Under the pieces are notes generated by a model. That model was not told the origin of the DNA and did no database searches. It saw only the letters and a program-made list of their open reading frames with translations. From Levilactobacillus brevis (GTDB lineage Bacteria; Bacillota; Bacilli; Lactobacillales; Lactobacillaceae), in assembly GCA_003666485.1 (NCBI GenBank), contig CP032931.1:2232001-2296000 (forward strand): a stretch of DNA of 64,000 bases, in the 5' to 3' direction. The translations under genes and the position numbers were made by a program. Shown here piece after piece: positions 24,011 to 32,581 of this stretch (within the stretch, counting starts at the first letter, position 1; the number at the start of each line of letters is the position of its first letter).

Positions 24011-24116
24011 CTCCGGACAGTAGTGCTTAGCCTTGCTAAGCGCAGGGACCTGGCTTGCGCCGCACGTTTCAGAGGCCGCCAGTTTCCGGACATGACGGGT
24101 AGGCGCCCGCCCTAAA
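24011..24116 (+). repeat. Diverged family-2 unit between the two clear ones
   Basis: GTGCTTAGCCTTGCTAAGCGC is a hairpin, followed by CGCACGTTTCAGAGGCCGCC, AGTTTCCGGACAT and CCGCCCTAA, which match the end of the flanking units. It looks like an older, degenerate unit in a three-unit tandem. Confidence 0.55.
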
Positions 24117-24136
24117 CCAAGATAAATCCAACCAAC

Positions 24137-24257
24137 TAACCCCGGGCTTGGGTTGTTCACTTAGCGGGGTTAAGCGCAACCAGCTGCCCGGTAGCCACAC
24201 GTTTCCAAGGCCGCATATTTCCAGACATATCGGCTGAAAACTACCGGAACGCCCTAA
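24137..24257 (+). repeat. Family 2 unit, second 121-bp copy
   Basis: Direct repeat of 23866-23986 at a distance of 271 bases, with about five differences confined to the GCATATTTCCAGACATATCGG segment. It lacks the 5' arms (TTAGCTGGCGAGCATTAA) of the full copy, so the outer hairpins cannot form here. Confidence 0.85.
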
Positions 24258-24295
24258 TAAAAAACACGTCACTCTCCTTGGAAAGTAAACGTGCT
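24258..24295 (-). terminator. Terminator of pheST
   Basis: Minus strand: CACGTTTACTTTCC and GGAGAGTGACGTG, then six T. Confidence 0.8.
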
Positions 24296-24311
24296 CTCTT
24301 TGTTTAGTCGC

Positions 24312-26720
24312 TTAACGAATCTCGGCACCGAGGTCGTCTTGCAGCCGCTTCTCAACCTTTTCAAAGGCTTGGGTCACGGCGTCATCGACCAGCGTTTCGT
24401 GCTTGTCTTGGTACGTCAACGTGTAGGCCAAGGACTTCTTGCCCTTTGGTACCTTCACGCCATCATAGACGTCAAACAGCTTGACGGATTGTAAGAACGC
24501 GCCGCCACGCTTTTCAATCAAAGCAACGATCTGTTCGTTCGTGATGTCGTCATCAACCAGCATGGCCACGTCACGCGTGATGGCTGGGTAACGGGAGATC
24601 AGGTCGTATTGGTTCTCCTGCTTAGGCATATCGATAATCGCCTGCAGGTTCAGTTCGAAGACATAGGTTGCCCCAATCTTGAATTGCTTAGCGATCGTTG
24701 GGTGAATTTGCCCCATGAACCCGATGCGGTGGCCGTGAACTAAGATGTCAGCGGTCCGCCCTGGGTGCATTTCCGGCATGTCGTGGTTCGCCACGTAGGT
24801 GACATCCCCATTGACGGCCATATCCTTCAGGTAAGCCGCCACGATTCCCTTAACTTGGTAGAAATCGACTGGTTGGGCTGGCAGGTCCCAAGCCGTTGGT
24901 AACAGCGTCCCGGTAATGGCCCCTGCAATGTGTTCCTGTTCGCTCGGCCGGTCAACGCCGTCCTCACGGTAGAAGACCCGTCCTTGTTCGTACAGGGCCA
25001 CATCCTTGACCTTGCGCGCACTGTTGTAAGCAATGTCGTCCAGCAAGCCCGTGATGACGTTCATCCGCAAGACGGCGTGGTCGACGCTCATTGGCCAAGC
25101 CAATTTCGTCGTTTCACTGGCCTGCATCGTGAACATCTTGGCCTTATCTTCGGTCGTCAGCGCGTAGGAAATGGCTTGGTTCAAGCCCAGGCCTTCCAGT
25201 GAGTGCCGTGTTGCCCGCATTAATTTTTGCGCGCTCGTCAATTCACCCATGGTCATGCGACCCGTTGGTAAGGTAGCTGGCAATTCATCGTAACCGTAGA
25301 TCCGGGCGATTTCTTCCAGCAAATCCGCAGGGATATGAATGTCATTACGGCGAACTGGTACCGTAACGGTCAGCGTGTCGCCAGCAGCCGTCACGTCACA
25401 CCCCAACGTGGTCAGAATATGCGTCACTTGGTCTTGCGACAGCGTCGTCCCTAAGACGGCATTGATGTGGGTCATCGTGATGTCGATCACAGCTGGTGCA
25501 GGCACGTTATCCGTAGCTACGACCGTGCCAGCTTGAACCTCACCACTAGCCAGGTTTGTCATCATCTCTGCGGCGGCGTCTAAGGCCTCTTGCACGCCGG
25601 CTTGGTTCACGCCCCGTTCGAAGCGTTGGGAAGCATCCGTGTGCAAATTGTGGCGTTGCGCGGCCTTTCGGATGTGGTCGTGTTCAAAGACAGCGGCTTC
25701 GATAGCGACAGTTACGGTTCCGTCAGCGATGGCCGTGTCTAAGCCACCCATGACGCCGGCTAAAGCGATTGGCTTTTGGTCGTCGGCAATCACGATGTCG
25801 TGGTCGTCTAAGTCGTGTTCACCCTCGTCCAGGGTCGTTAACTTTTCACCGGTTTTAGCAGTCCGGACGTAAACATCTTGGCCGCTAAATTTATCGTAGT
25901 CGAACGCATGAAGGGGTTGGCCATACTTCAACATGATGTAGTTGGTGATGTCCACCACGTTGTTGATTGGCCGGTAACCGGCGTTCCACAAGCGAATTTG
26001 GAGCCACATTGGACTAGGTGCCAACTTGACCTGCTTGACCAAACGCATCCGGTATTGCGGTGCCAGTTCAGCATCGGCATGGACCGTCAATTGATCCGCA
26101 ATAGCCGCGCCCGTTTCTTGAACGGCTGGTTGGTCGAATTTAACGGGCAGGTCGTAAATGGCTGATAAGTCATGTAACGTCCCGTACAGGCTCAACATGT
26201 CCCCCCGGTTCGGCGTTACGTCCAAGTCGATCAGACTGTCGTTCATGCCCAGGTAATCGTAAACGGCGTCGCCAGGCGTGGCGTCGGCGGGCATCACGTA
26301 AATACCGTCTGCGTACTTCTTAGGCACGACGTCTTCTGGGAAGCCAATTTCTTGTAAGGCACAGATCATCCCGGCAGAAGGCACGCCGCGCATCTTAGAC
26401 TTCTTGATCTTCACGTTGTCCGCGATCCGCGACCCTGGTAAGGCAACGATCACCTTTTGGTCCTTGGCGATGTTCGGTGCCCCACACACGATTTGTAAGG
26501 GGTCGTCCTCACCGACGTCCACTTGGCAGATGTGCAAGTGATCGGAGTCCGGGTGAGCCTCCACAGACAAGACGTGGCCGACCACGATCTTCTTTAAGCC
26601 GTCACTCGGCTTGATCACATCATCGACTTCGACGGAAGTCCGTTCGATCTTTTCCGCCAAATCAGCTGGTTTGACGTTTAAATCTAAATATTCTTTAATC
26701 CAATTGTATGAAATCTTCAT
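24312..26720 (-). CDS. pheT: Phenylalanine-tRNA ligase beta subunit
   Basis: Beta chain of the alpha2-beta2 enzyme charging tRNA-Phe. Over 802 residues the domains follow in order: N-terminal tRNA-binding (EMAP-like) domain (VGHVLSVEAHPDSDHLHICQVDVG), B3/B4 editing domain, B5 (DITMTHINAVLGTTLSQDQV), the class II-like core (RRNDIHIPADLLEEIARIYGYDELP) and the C-terminal anticodon-binding domain (YPAITRDVAMLVDDDITNEQI, LFDVYDGVKVPKGKKSLAYTL). ATG at 26720. It follows pheS by nine bases and shares its T-box. Confidence 0.98.
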   Translation of the reverse strand: MKISYNWIKEYLDLNVKPADLAEKIERTSVEVDDVIKPSDGLKKIVVGHVLSVEAHPDSDHLHICQVDVGEDDPLQIVCGAPNIAKDQKVIVALPGSRIADNVKIKKSKMRGVPSAGMICALQEIGFPEDVVPKKYADGIYVMPADATPGDAVYDYLGMNDSLIDLDVTPNRGDMLSLYGTLHDLSAIYDLPVKFDQPAVQETGAAIADQLTVHADAELAPQYRMRLVKQVKLAPSPMWLQIRLWNAGYRPINNVVDITNYIMLKYGQPLHAFDYDKFSGQDVYVRTAKTGEKLTTLDEGEHDLDDHDIVIADDQKPIALAGVMGGLDTAIADGTVTVAIEAAVFEHDHIRKAAQRHNLHTDASQRFERGVNQAGVQEALDAAAEMMTNLASGEVQAGTVVATDNVPAPAVIDITMTHINAVLGTTLSQDQVTHILTTLGCDVTAAGDTLTVTVPVRRNDIHIPADLLEEIARIYGYDELPATLPTGRMTMGELTSAQKLMRATRHSLEGLGLNQAISYALTTEDKAKMFTMQASETTKLAWPMSVDHAVLRMNVITGLLDDIAYNSARKVKDVALYEQGRVFYREDGVDRPSEQEHIAGAITGTLLPTAWDLPAQPVDFYQVKGIVAAYLKDMAVNGDVTYVANHDMPEMHPGRTADILVHGHRIGFMGQIHPTIAKQFKIGATYVFELNLQAIIDMPKQENQYDLISRYPAITRDVAMLVDDDITNEQIVALIEKRGGAFLQSVKLFDVYDGVKVPKGKKSLAYTLTYQDKHETLVDDAVTQAFEKVEKRLQDDLGAEIR

Positions 26721-26729
26721 GGTTGGCGG

Positions 26730-27776
26730 TTATCCTTTCTTCGTGAATTGCTTGAGGAAGCGAACATCATTTAAGTAGAAGTTCCGGATGTCATCGACGC
26801 CGTACTTCAACATGGCGAACCGGTCAGGACCGACTCCAAAGGCAAAGCCGCCGTAAACATCGGGATCCACGCCCGCCATCTTCAAGACGTTCGGGTGGAC
26901 CATGCCGGCACCGAGGACTTCGATCCAGCCAGTGTTCTTGCAGACCTTGCAGCCCTTACCGCCACAGTTGAAGCAGGTAATGTCGGCTTCCACGGATGGT
27001 TCCGTGAATGGGAAGTAGCTGGGCCGCAACCGTACGTCAAATTTATCGCCGAACAGTTCGTGCGCCAAGACCTGCAGGGTCCCCTTCAAGTCGGCCATGG
27101 TGATGTGCTTGTCGATGACCAACCCTTCCACCTGATGGAATTGGTGGGAGTGGGTCGGGTCATCCGTGTCTCGCCGGTAAACCACGCCGGGGGAGATCAT
27201 CTTGAGCGGGCCTTGACTGAAGTCATGCTTTTCCAGCGTCCGGGCCTGCATCGGTGAGGTCTGCGTCCGCATCAAGATTTCCTTGGTGATGTAGAAGGTA
27301 TCTTGCATATCACGGGCGGGGTGGTTCTTAGGTAAGTTCATCATTTCAAAGTTGTACTTGTCTTCTTCAACTTCGGGGCCGCTCAGGACTTGGTAGCCCA
27401 TCCCCAAGAACAGGTCTTCAATTTGGTCGATGATCTGTTGGATCACGTGTGGTTCACCCTTGGCCACCGGCGTCCCAGGCAGCGTCACGTCAATGGCTTC
27501 GTTGGCCAGTTTGGCGTTCAAGACGGCATTTTCCAATTCCTCACGGCGCTTGGCTAAGGCTGCAGTCAAGTCATCGCGAATCTCGTTGGCAAACGCACCC
27601 ACCTTGGGCCGTTCTTCAGCGTCTAAATCCCGCATCCCCCGTAAGACCTCGGTGATGGGACCCTTTTTCCCTAACAATGACACCCGAACTTGGTTGACGT
27701 CCTTGAGGTCAGCAGATTTTTTGATTTCCGCCAGACCGCGGTCGTGCAGTTCGGTTAATTTATCTTTTAAAGACAT
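26730..27776 (-). CDS. pheS: Phenylalanine-tRNA ligase alpha subunit
   Basis: Catalytic chain of phenylalanyl-tRNA synthetase: an N-terminal coiled coil ([20 protein letters not shown]), then class II motifs. Visible marks are [31 protein letters not shown] (in parts), [35 protein letters not shown] and [22 protein letters not shown] zinc-like [17 protein letters not shown] segment is included, as in many Bacillota PheS. 348 residues. ATG at 27776 follows GGAGG at seven bases. Controlled by the T-box upstream. Confidence 0.98.
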   Translation of the reverse strand: MSLKDKLTELHDRGLAEIKKSADLKDVNQVRVSLLGKKGPITEVLRGMRDLDAEERPKVGAFANEIRDDLTAALAKRREELENAVLNAKLANEAIDVTLPGTPVAKGEPHVIQQIIDQIEDLFLGMGYQVLSGPEVEEDKYNFEMMNLPKNHPARDMQDTFYITKEILMRTQTSPMQARTLEKHDFSQGPLKMISPGVVYRRDTDDPTHSHQFHQVEGLVIDKHITMADLKGTLQVLAHELFGDKFDVRLRPSYFPFTEPSVEADITCFNCGGKGCKVCKNTGWIEVLGAGMVHPNVLKMAGVDPDVYGGFAFGVGPDRFAMLKYGVDDIRNFYLNDVRFLKQFTKKG

Positions 27777-27814
27777 ACGTCATCCTCCATTTTCTATTTT
27801 GACAATACTTGGGC

Positions 27815-28073
27815 AAACAAAAAAGCCCCGCCCCATAACTAGGGACGAAGCTTCGCGGTACCACCCTGATTCAGCTAAAAGTCGAGACTTCTAGCCACAC
27901 TCAGAAATGATAACGGTCATTCACCGGAAAATCATTCATCGCTTTCACGAATCCCGACTACAACTCAAGAACTGAATTCACCCAGTAATTTGAAGTTTGC
28001 TTCCAGTCTAGGCAAACTCTTCCTGACAAATTGCACCGGCTACTGCTTTTCTATCATCGTTTTTAACTATTAC
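27815..28073 (-). ncRNA. T-box leader of pheST (Phe-specific)
   Basis: Transcription-attenuation leader sensing uncharged tRNA. The minus strand shows a stem I AG bulge (AGGAAGAG), the specifier region GGTGAATTCAGT with a Phe codon TTC, and the T-box antiterminator core AGGGTGGTACCGCG (27867-27854). The terminator comes last (GTCCCTAGTTATGGGGC-type stem with six T, 27815-27854). Specificity rests on the TTC codon and the downstream pheS gene. Confidence 0.92.
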
Positions 28074-28079
28074 TTTCAT

Positions 28080-28108
28080 AGCCTAGCGGATTTTTCAACC
28101 CCTGTCAA
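28080..28108 (-). promoter_or_regulatory. Promoter of the pheST T-box transcript
   Basis: TTGACA (28108-28103), 17-base spacer, TAGGCT (28085-28080) on the minus strand. It begins directly after the stop of the upstream HxlR gene. Confidence 0.75.
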
Positions 28109-28477
28109 CTACTTCTGGTTGACTTCGGTAGGACAATACCACTTATCCGACCACGCGTGGACGGCGGCCATAATGTCTTTGAATTCTTGACCCTTTTCCG
28201 TTAATTCGTATTCAATCAACGCATTGTCGGGGAACGTCCGGCGTACGATCACGCCGTTTAATTCCAGTTCCTTCAGCCGTTCGACCAACACCCGATCACT
28301 ACACCGGGGGATGTTGCGGGCTAAATCACGGAACCGCTGTGGTCCCTCCTGTAAGAGTACATCAATAATTAAGCCATTCCACTTCTTGCCCAGAAACGAA
28401 AAAGTCTGTTCGAATCGGGGGCAAAGTTCAAAATCCACCGTTGATTCATCTTGGGCCTTTGGTGACATCATTTGCAA
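28109..28477 (-). CDS. HxlR-family transcriptional regulator
   Basis: Winged helix regulator (122 residues): CPRFEQTFSFLGKKWNGLIIDVLLQEGPQRF, then RDLARNIPRCSDRVLVERLKELELNGVIVRRTFPD (read in parts) and LIEYELTEKGQEF, all HxlR hallmarks. It has three Cys, including one just before helix 1 (LCP), the place where redox-sensing members such as YodB carry theirs; redox sensing is possible but unproven. TTG at 28477 has GGAGG eight bases before it, while ATGs two and three codons later are worse placed. The target is unknown. Confidence 0.92.
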   Translation of the reverse strand: MQMMSPKAQDESTVDFELCPRFEQTFSFLGKKWNGLIIDVLLQEGPQRFRDLARNIPRCSDRVLVERLKELELNGVIVRRTFPDNALIEYELTEKGQEFKDIMAAVHAWSDKWYCPTEVNQK

Positions 28478-28509
28478 TTTTCTTGCCTCCCATCCATGTT
28501 TCGCTGAAA

Positions 28510-29007
28510 CTAGGCGTTAGGCGTTACTTTGTTCATGAGGGCTTCGACTCGCTTACGGGCAGGTCCACAGAACTCATGGACCGCTTTATAATCATCGACC
28601 AGAGAAACAATTGCACTTTCCCGGTATTTCGGCATAGCGAGCGTTGCGCCCCACATGTGCTTCAAGATAATATCCTTTTCCATCGGGCTGAGATCAGTCA
28701 GCTTTTCGGCGTTCCGCAAAGCGACCCGTGGATGGATAAACGCGTGCGAACCCAAATTGAACTTCGTCGTCCGCCAATCATAATAAAACAAATCATGTAA
28801 TAACCCACCCCGCGCAGTGGCCCGGGTATTCAAACCAAGTTTCTTCGCAATCAAATAACTGTTGTAGGACACTGAAATGCAGTGTGTTAATCGGTCAGAA
28901 TGATGGTGCTGGGTATAATTCGCCAGGCGTTGGACCGGCTCCTTGGCCAACAAATCAGAAACTAAAGCAAGGTACTCGGGGTCATCACGCCAAGTAAGTT
29001 TGGTCAT
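28510..29007 (-). CDS. HD-domain phosphohydrolase
   Basis: A 165-residue HD-family protein. The metal motif is complete: H in HHHSDRLTHCISVSYNSYLIA, HD in GGLLHDLFYYDW, and a later D in VSLVDDYKAV. This group of small cytosolic HD proteins acts on nucleotides or related phosphates; the substrate is unknown. ATG at 29007 follows AAGGAAG at six bases; a frame from 29025 would read through that site. It is followed by the hxlR-like gene about 30 bases on, probably co-transcribed. Confidence 0.88.
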   Translation of the reverse strand: MTKLTWRDDPEYLALVSDLLAKEPVQRLANYTQHHHSDRLTHCISVSYNSYLIAKKLGLNTRATARGGLLHDLFYYDWRTTKFNLGSHAFIHPRVALRNAEKLTDLSPMEKDIILKHMWGATLAMPKYRESAIVSLVDDYKAVHEFCGPARKRVEALMNKVTPNA

Positions 29008-29039
29008 AGAATGCTTCCTTTTCATTTATAGAATTATGA

Positions 29040-29528
29040 TGTTCAGTCATCTTATCCTTATATGATACTTGCTTTTGGCCAAAATGCAACCATCTTGCTT
29101 GATTTTTCAGCGGGTTTACCATTTCTTTAGCTTTCGTCGCTCTCACTGGCCACCTACCGTCTGCCAAATATGGGTCGTGTCGCTGTGGGCGGACCGGACC
29201 GAGCCTGAAAAGCGGTCTCGGCCTCGCTTTGAGCCGATGACCCGCGTCTCAAAGACGCCAGTTTCCTAAACGGCATGAGTCGCGCCGCTAAAGGAAACTC
29301 CCACGGCTGAACCCATATTTGGCAGACTCTCGGCTACAGTGATTATTGCCAGCATCGCTCGGCTCAGGCCTTGGTGCTAGCTAAATGTTAACCCACCGAA
29401 GGAATCCAGTAGTGTCGACACAATTATTCGGTGCCCTGGGTCAAGTGATTAGGCGACGTAACTCGTGAGCTTCGGATCAGCATCAGAATAGACAAGGTTC
29501 TTGAAATACTATCGGTTCAGATTTAACT
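29040..29528. other. Gene-free interval with repeat I
   Basis: No gene is seen between the HD-protein start and the end of the methylase gene. Repeat I fills 29146-29342. The remaining 180 bases show no partner repeat and no clear terminator. Confidence 0.55.
29146..29342 (+). repeat. Structured dispersed repeat, family 1, copy I
   Basis: Forward copy, antisense to both flanking genes. The closing stem is perfect over 17 bp: GTCTGCCAAATATGGGT (29159-29175) and ACCCATATTTGGCAGAC (29311-29327). The outer GTCTGCC/GGCAGAC replaces TTCGCC/GGCGAA by paired changes. Further hairpins: GGACCGAG...CTCGGCC, CGCTTTGAG...CTCAAAGACG, and AGTTTCCT...AGGAAACT. Confidence 0.92.
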
Positions 29529-29531
29529 GCT

Positions 29532-30302
29532 CTAGCTCACCAACCGGAACATCACGACCCCCGCCGCGACCGCCACGTTCAATGATTCGGCTTGCCCCTT
29601 GATGGGGATGTAGAGGTTGCGCGTGGTCATCTGCTGCAGGTCTGGCGCCATACCGTTGCCCTCGTTGCCCATGACGATGGCGCCCGCCGTCAGTGCCGGC
29701 ACATCGCGGTAACTCTTGGCGTTGCGGTCCAGATTGGTGCCGTAGACCGGTAATTGTCGCGCCGTAAAGGCACTGATCCAGTCGTGAAGGTCCGCTTCAA
29801 CCAGTTGGATATGAAATTGACTCCCCTGCATCGAGCGCAAGACCTTGGGCAAGAACCGACTTGCGGTCCCTTTCCCAAAGACGACCCCGGTCAAACCAGC
29901 CGCATCGGCCGTCCGCACCATGGTGCCAATGTTACCCGGGTCTTGAACGTAATCCAAGAACAGCCACACACCACTAGCCGTTTGCGGATCGCCCACAGTA
30001 TCCTTGGGTAGCGGTACCGTGGCAAAAATCCCCTGAGGTGTTCCGGTATCCCCAATGGTTTGGGCGATACTGTCGGTCAGCTCATAGGTCACCACCCCTG
30101 CCGGCAATTCGCTGGCGTGGTCGGCCAATTGGTCCGCCGTGCCCATGATGGCCGTCAATGCGTGTTGGGCCTTAATGGCTTCTTGCACCAAATGCCATCC
30201 TTCTAATAGGTAAGTTTGGGTGGCCTTACGCCCCTTCTTGGTGGTCAATGCCCGCCACTGCTTGACTTTTTTGTTTTGTCCCGACGTAATTTTTTCTGTC
30301 AC
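29532..30302 (-). CDS. TrmH/SpoU-family RNA 2'-O-methyltransferase
   Basis: SAM-dependent RNA methylase with the trefoil-knot fold. The N-terminal substrate-binding segment (TSGQNKKVKQWRALTTKKGRK, YLLEGWHLVQEAI) precedes the SPOUT motifs: LFLDYVQDPGNIGTMVRTADAAGL, IVMGNEGNGM and IPIKGQAESLNVAVAAGVVMF. It is close to YsgA of Bacillus, which also lies beside pheS; the RNA target is not settled by sequence. GTG at 30302 follows GGGAG at ten bases. It is divergent from acyP. Confidence 0.93.
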   Translation of the reverse strand: MTEKITSGQNKKVKQWRALTTKKGRKATQTYLLEGWHLVQEAIKAQHALTAIMGTADQLADHASELPAGVVTYELTDSIAQTIGDTGTPQGIFATVPLPKDTVGDPQTASGVWLFLDYVQDPGNIGTMVRTADAAGLTGVVFGKGTASRFLPKVLRSMQGSQFHIQLVEADLHDWISAFTARQLPVYGTNLDRNAKSYRDVPALTAGAIVMGNEGNGMAPDLQQMTTRNLYIPIKGQAESLNVAVAAGVVMFRLVS

Positions 30303-30413
30303 GGTGAATTTGCTCCCATCTGAATTCTTTTCCTAATTCTACCATATCCCTAGGCAGCACCGGCGACTCGCGGTATGATTAAGGTGAATTTTTTTGCGAA
30401 AGGAGGCCTGGAG

Positions 30414-30686
30414 ATGCAGACCCAAAAGATTCTGGTCAGCGGTCAGGTTCAAGGCGTGGGGTTTCGCTGGTCGGCCAGACAGCTCGCTCAACAACTAGGG
30501 GTAACGGGCACGGTCCAAAATCTGCCCACCGGTCAAGTCGCCATCGTGGCCAGTGCATCGGCCAAAGTCCTCAGCGACTTCACCCACCAACTTCAGCGCG
30601 GTTTGGCCCCCTGGATTCAGGTCACGGATCTCGCGATTACCGACTTACCCACGCGACGATTCAATGAGTTTCGCATTATTATTTGA
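30414..30686 (+). CDS. acyP: Acylphosphatase
   Basis: Hydrolyses carboxyl-phosphate bonds. The 90-residue protein has the active loop [22 protein letters not shown] with the phosphate-binding Arg, and the Asn of [14 protein letters not shown] at 30414 has AAAGGAGG before it; the frame upstream to 30375 has no such site. Divergent from the TrmH-family gene, about 110 bases before yidC. Confidence 0.94.
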   Translation: MQTQKILVSGQVQGVGFRWSARQLAQQLGVTGTVQNLPTGQVAIVASASAKVLSDFTHQLQRGLAPWIQVTDLAITDLPTRRFNEFRIII

Positions 30687-30789
30687 AAAAGCCCGCTAAA
30701 TCAAGTAAGATGTTTGATGTTAACGGCGATTTTGCCGCTGGGGGCGTCTACGCTCTACACGTTTAATTAAAAGGGGTTCAAAATAGAAT

Positions 30790-31704
30790 ATGAAAATCTC
30801 CAAGAAATTTTCGGTTACCGCGGCCCTCGCGGCACTGGCACTGGTCCTCAGTGGCTGTGTCCAGACCAAAAACGGTAAACCCTACGGCTTCGTCTACGAT
30901 TACCTAGCCGTACCCGGGCAACACGTGATGGATTGGCTCGCCCACATCTTTGGTGGCAGTTACGGTTGGGCCATCATCGTTTTGACCGTGATCGTGCGGA
31001 TGGTCTTATTGCCAGTCATGGTCAAGCAAATGCGTAACGCCACGGTCCAACAGGAAAAGATCTCCATGATCCGCCCACAAATGACCGCGTTACAAAAGCA
31101 ACAAAAGGCAGCGACGACCCAAGAGGAACAACAAGCCGCTAGCCAAGCCATGATGGCGCTCTACCGTAACAATGGTATCAGCATGACCGGTGGCATTGGG
31201 TGCTTGCCATTATTGATTCAAATGCCGATCTTCGCTGCATTATACGCTGCGATTCGCTATTCACCTGAACTCTCCAAGGCGGTCTTCATGAATATTCCGT
31301 TGGGGAAAGCCAGTTGGATTTTGGCGCTGCTGTCCTTCCTGTCCTACCTGTTACAGGGATACTTGTCTCTGCTGGGGATGCCGGAAGAACAAAAGAAGCA
31401 AATGCGCTTCACCCTGTTGCTCTCACCCGTGATGATTCTGTTCTTCACGATGAGTTCACCAGCCGGATTAGGGTTGTACTTCTTCGTCGGTGGGCTGTTT
31501 GCCTGCCTGCAAACGTTGATCATTAACTTCTACCGGCCACGGATTCGCCGTGAGATCCAAGAAAAAATGAAGGATCAACCCGCTCCCGCTGCACCTGTCG
31601 TCCCGAAAAAGGTCGCGACGCCTGCTGCTAAGCAAGCTACGGCCAAGAAGGCCAGTCAGAAGAATCGAAACCGGAATGCAGGTAAGCAACAACATCATAA
31701 ATAA
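30790..31704 (+). CDS. yidC: Membrane protein insertase YidC/OxaA lipoprotein
   Basis: Inserts proteins into the membrane, alone or with Sec. A lipoprotein signal ends LVLSGC, so Cys is lipidated. Five membrane segments follow, with the conserved GGSYGWAIIVLTVIVRMVLLPVMVKQ (carrying the hydrophilic-groove Arg) and GGIGCLPLLIQMPIFAALYAAIR. A basic tail rich in Lys and Ala (about residues 260-304) probably contacts the ribosome, as in the OxaA2 type. ATG at 30790 follows AAGGGG at a rather long distance. The following terminator is clear. Confidence 0.96.
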   Translation: MKISKKFSVTAALAALALVLSGCVQTKNGKPYGFVYDYLAVPGQHVMDWLAHIFGGSYGWAIIVLTVIVRMVLLPVMVKQMRNATVQQEKISMIRPQMTALQKQQKAATTQEEQQAASQAMMALYRNNGISMTGGIGCLPLLIQMPIFAALYAAIRYSPELSKAVFMNIPLGKASWILALLSFLSYLLQGYLSLLGMPEEQKKQMRFTLLLSPVMILFFTMSSPAGLGLYFFVGGLFACLQTLIINFYRPRIRREIQEKMKDQPAPAAPVVPKKVATPAAKQATAKKASQKNRNRNAGKQQHHK

Positions 31705-31710
31705 TCATAG

Positions 31711-31750
31711 AAAAAACCTCCTCCCTGTTGAAATGGGTTGAGGTTTTTTT
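31711..31750 (+). terminator. Terminator of yidC
   Basis: AAAAAACCTC ... GAGGTTTTTTT with a CCTGTTGAAATGGG inner pairing, then seven T. Confidence 0.85.
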
Positions 31751-31918
31751 GTACTTAGATTTAGTTGTTATACCCAATTTCCAATTGGCCGGACTTCTTG
31801 TCAAGTTTCCGGCAACCTAAGCCACTGTCCGGTCGTGCCGTCAAGCCCGTCATTTGCTATAGGCAAAATGCTTTAAATCAACAATTCACTTCGTCTGACG
31901 TAACACATCACTCGTCGC

Positions 31919-32323
31919 TTAATCAGTCATCAAGCTTTGGCGTACATTGTGAGGAACTGCCGCCCGTTCGACCTTTTCCCACGTTTCGACGTTTTGACCC
32001 TTGGCAGTGATCTTCAAGAACTTGTTGGGCTTCAATCGCCATTGCGCGTCAAAGGTCAGCGTGCGGGCCTCTCCCTCGGCGTTGTATGTCAGCAGTTGGT
32101 AAACGTACTCGTCCTCACCCCCACCGCCGATGTAGTGCCGCACTGGCTTGGCATTAGTAGACGCATAAACGTCCGTCGTTTTGACTAACGGGTTGACATT
32201 GTCCGCGGCCATGGCCCATTCGCTGTGCTGATTCTTGGTCACGCCGGGTAAAATGACGGCACCGACCACACCAATAACTGCTAGACCGCCAATGACGGCA
32301 ATTAACTTCCGTAAAATCTTCAT
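31919..32323 (-). CDS. YxeA-family secreted or membrane-anchored protein (DUF1093)
   Basis: A 134-residue protein with an N-terminal helix (residues 4-25: LRKLIAVIGGLAVIGVVGAVIL) and a small beta-rich outer domain (YVYQLLTYNAEGEARTLTFDAQWRLKPNKFLKI, read in parts), the YxeA pattern. Function is unknown. ATG at 32323 follows a GGGGGATATACAATC stretch. No operon partner is apparent: a terminator follows the ArlS-like gene upstream. Confidence 0.85.
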   Translation of the reverse strand: MKILRKLIAVIGGLAVIGVVGAVILPGVTKNQHSEWAMAADNVNPLVKTTDVYASTNAKPVRHYIGGGGEDEYVYQLLTYNAEGEARTLTFDAQWRLKPNKFLKITAKGQNVETWEKVERAAVPHNVRQSLMTD

Positions 32324-32534
32324 GATTGTATATCCCCCTATGTTGGTTAGTTACTCATGTAATTAACTAGTTACCATAGCATACTGAAATTTCTGCGAGG
32401 TGTCAATGCCTATCGTTTAAGATTTTCCAAAGTAACAGATGTGAGCTACCCGCTGGTCATGTCTGGCCAAGTTACTTGACTGCATCCAGCCTTTTGGCGT
32501 ACCAGAAGGCCATTTTTCCAAAATTTAAGGATAA

Positions 32535-32563
32535 CAAAAAGCCTGAGAAATTTCTCCCAGGCT
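32535..32563 (-). terminator. Terminator of the arlRS-like operon
   Basis: Minus strand: AGCCTGGGAGAAATTTCTCAGGC then TTTTTG. Nearly perfect stem. Confidence 0.85.
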
Positions 32564-32581
32564 CTACTTCGTGCATTGTAT

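Noticed and set aside
23834-24272. 108- and 67-codon minus-strand frames sharing SFQ..CxETCGLGNVWLPGSWLRLT
   Set aside because: The similarity comes from the DNA direct repeats; no ribosome site and the frames cross the hairpins.
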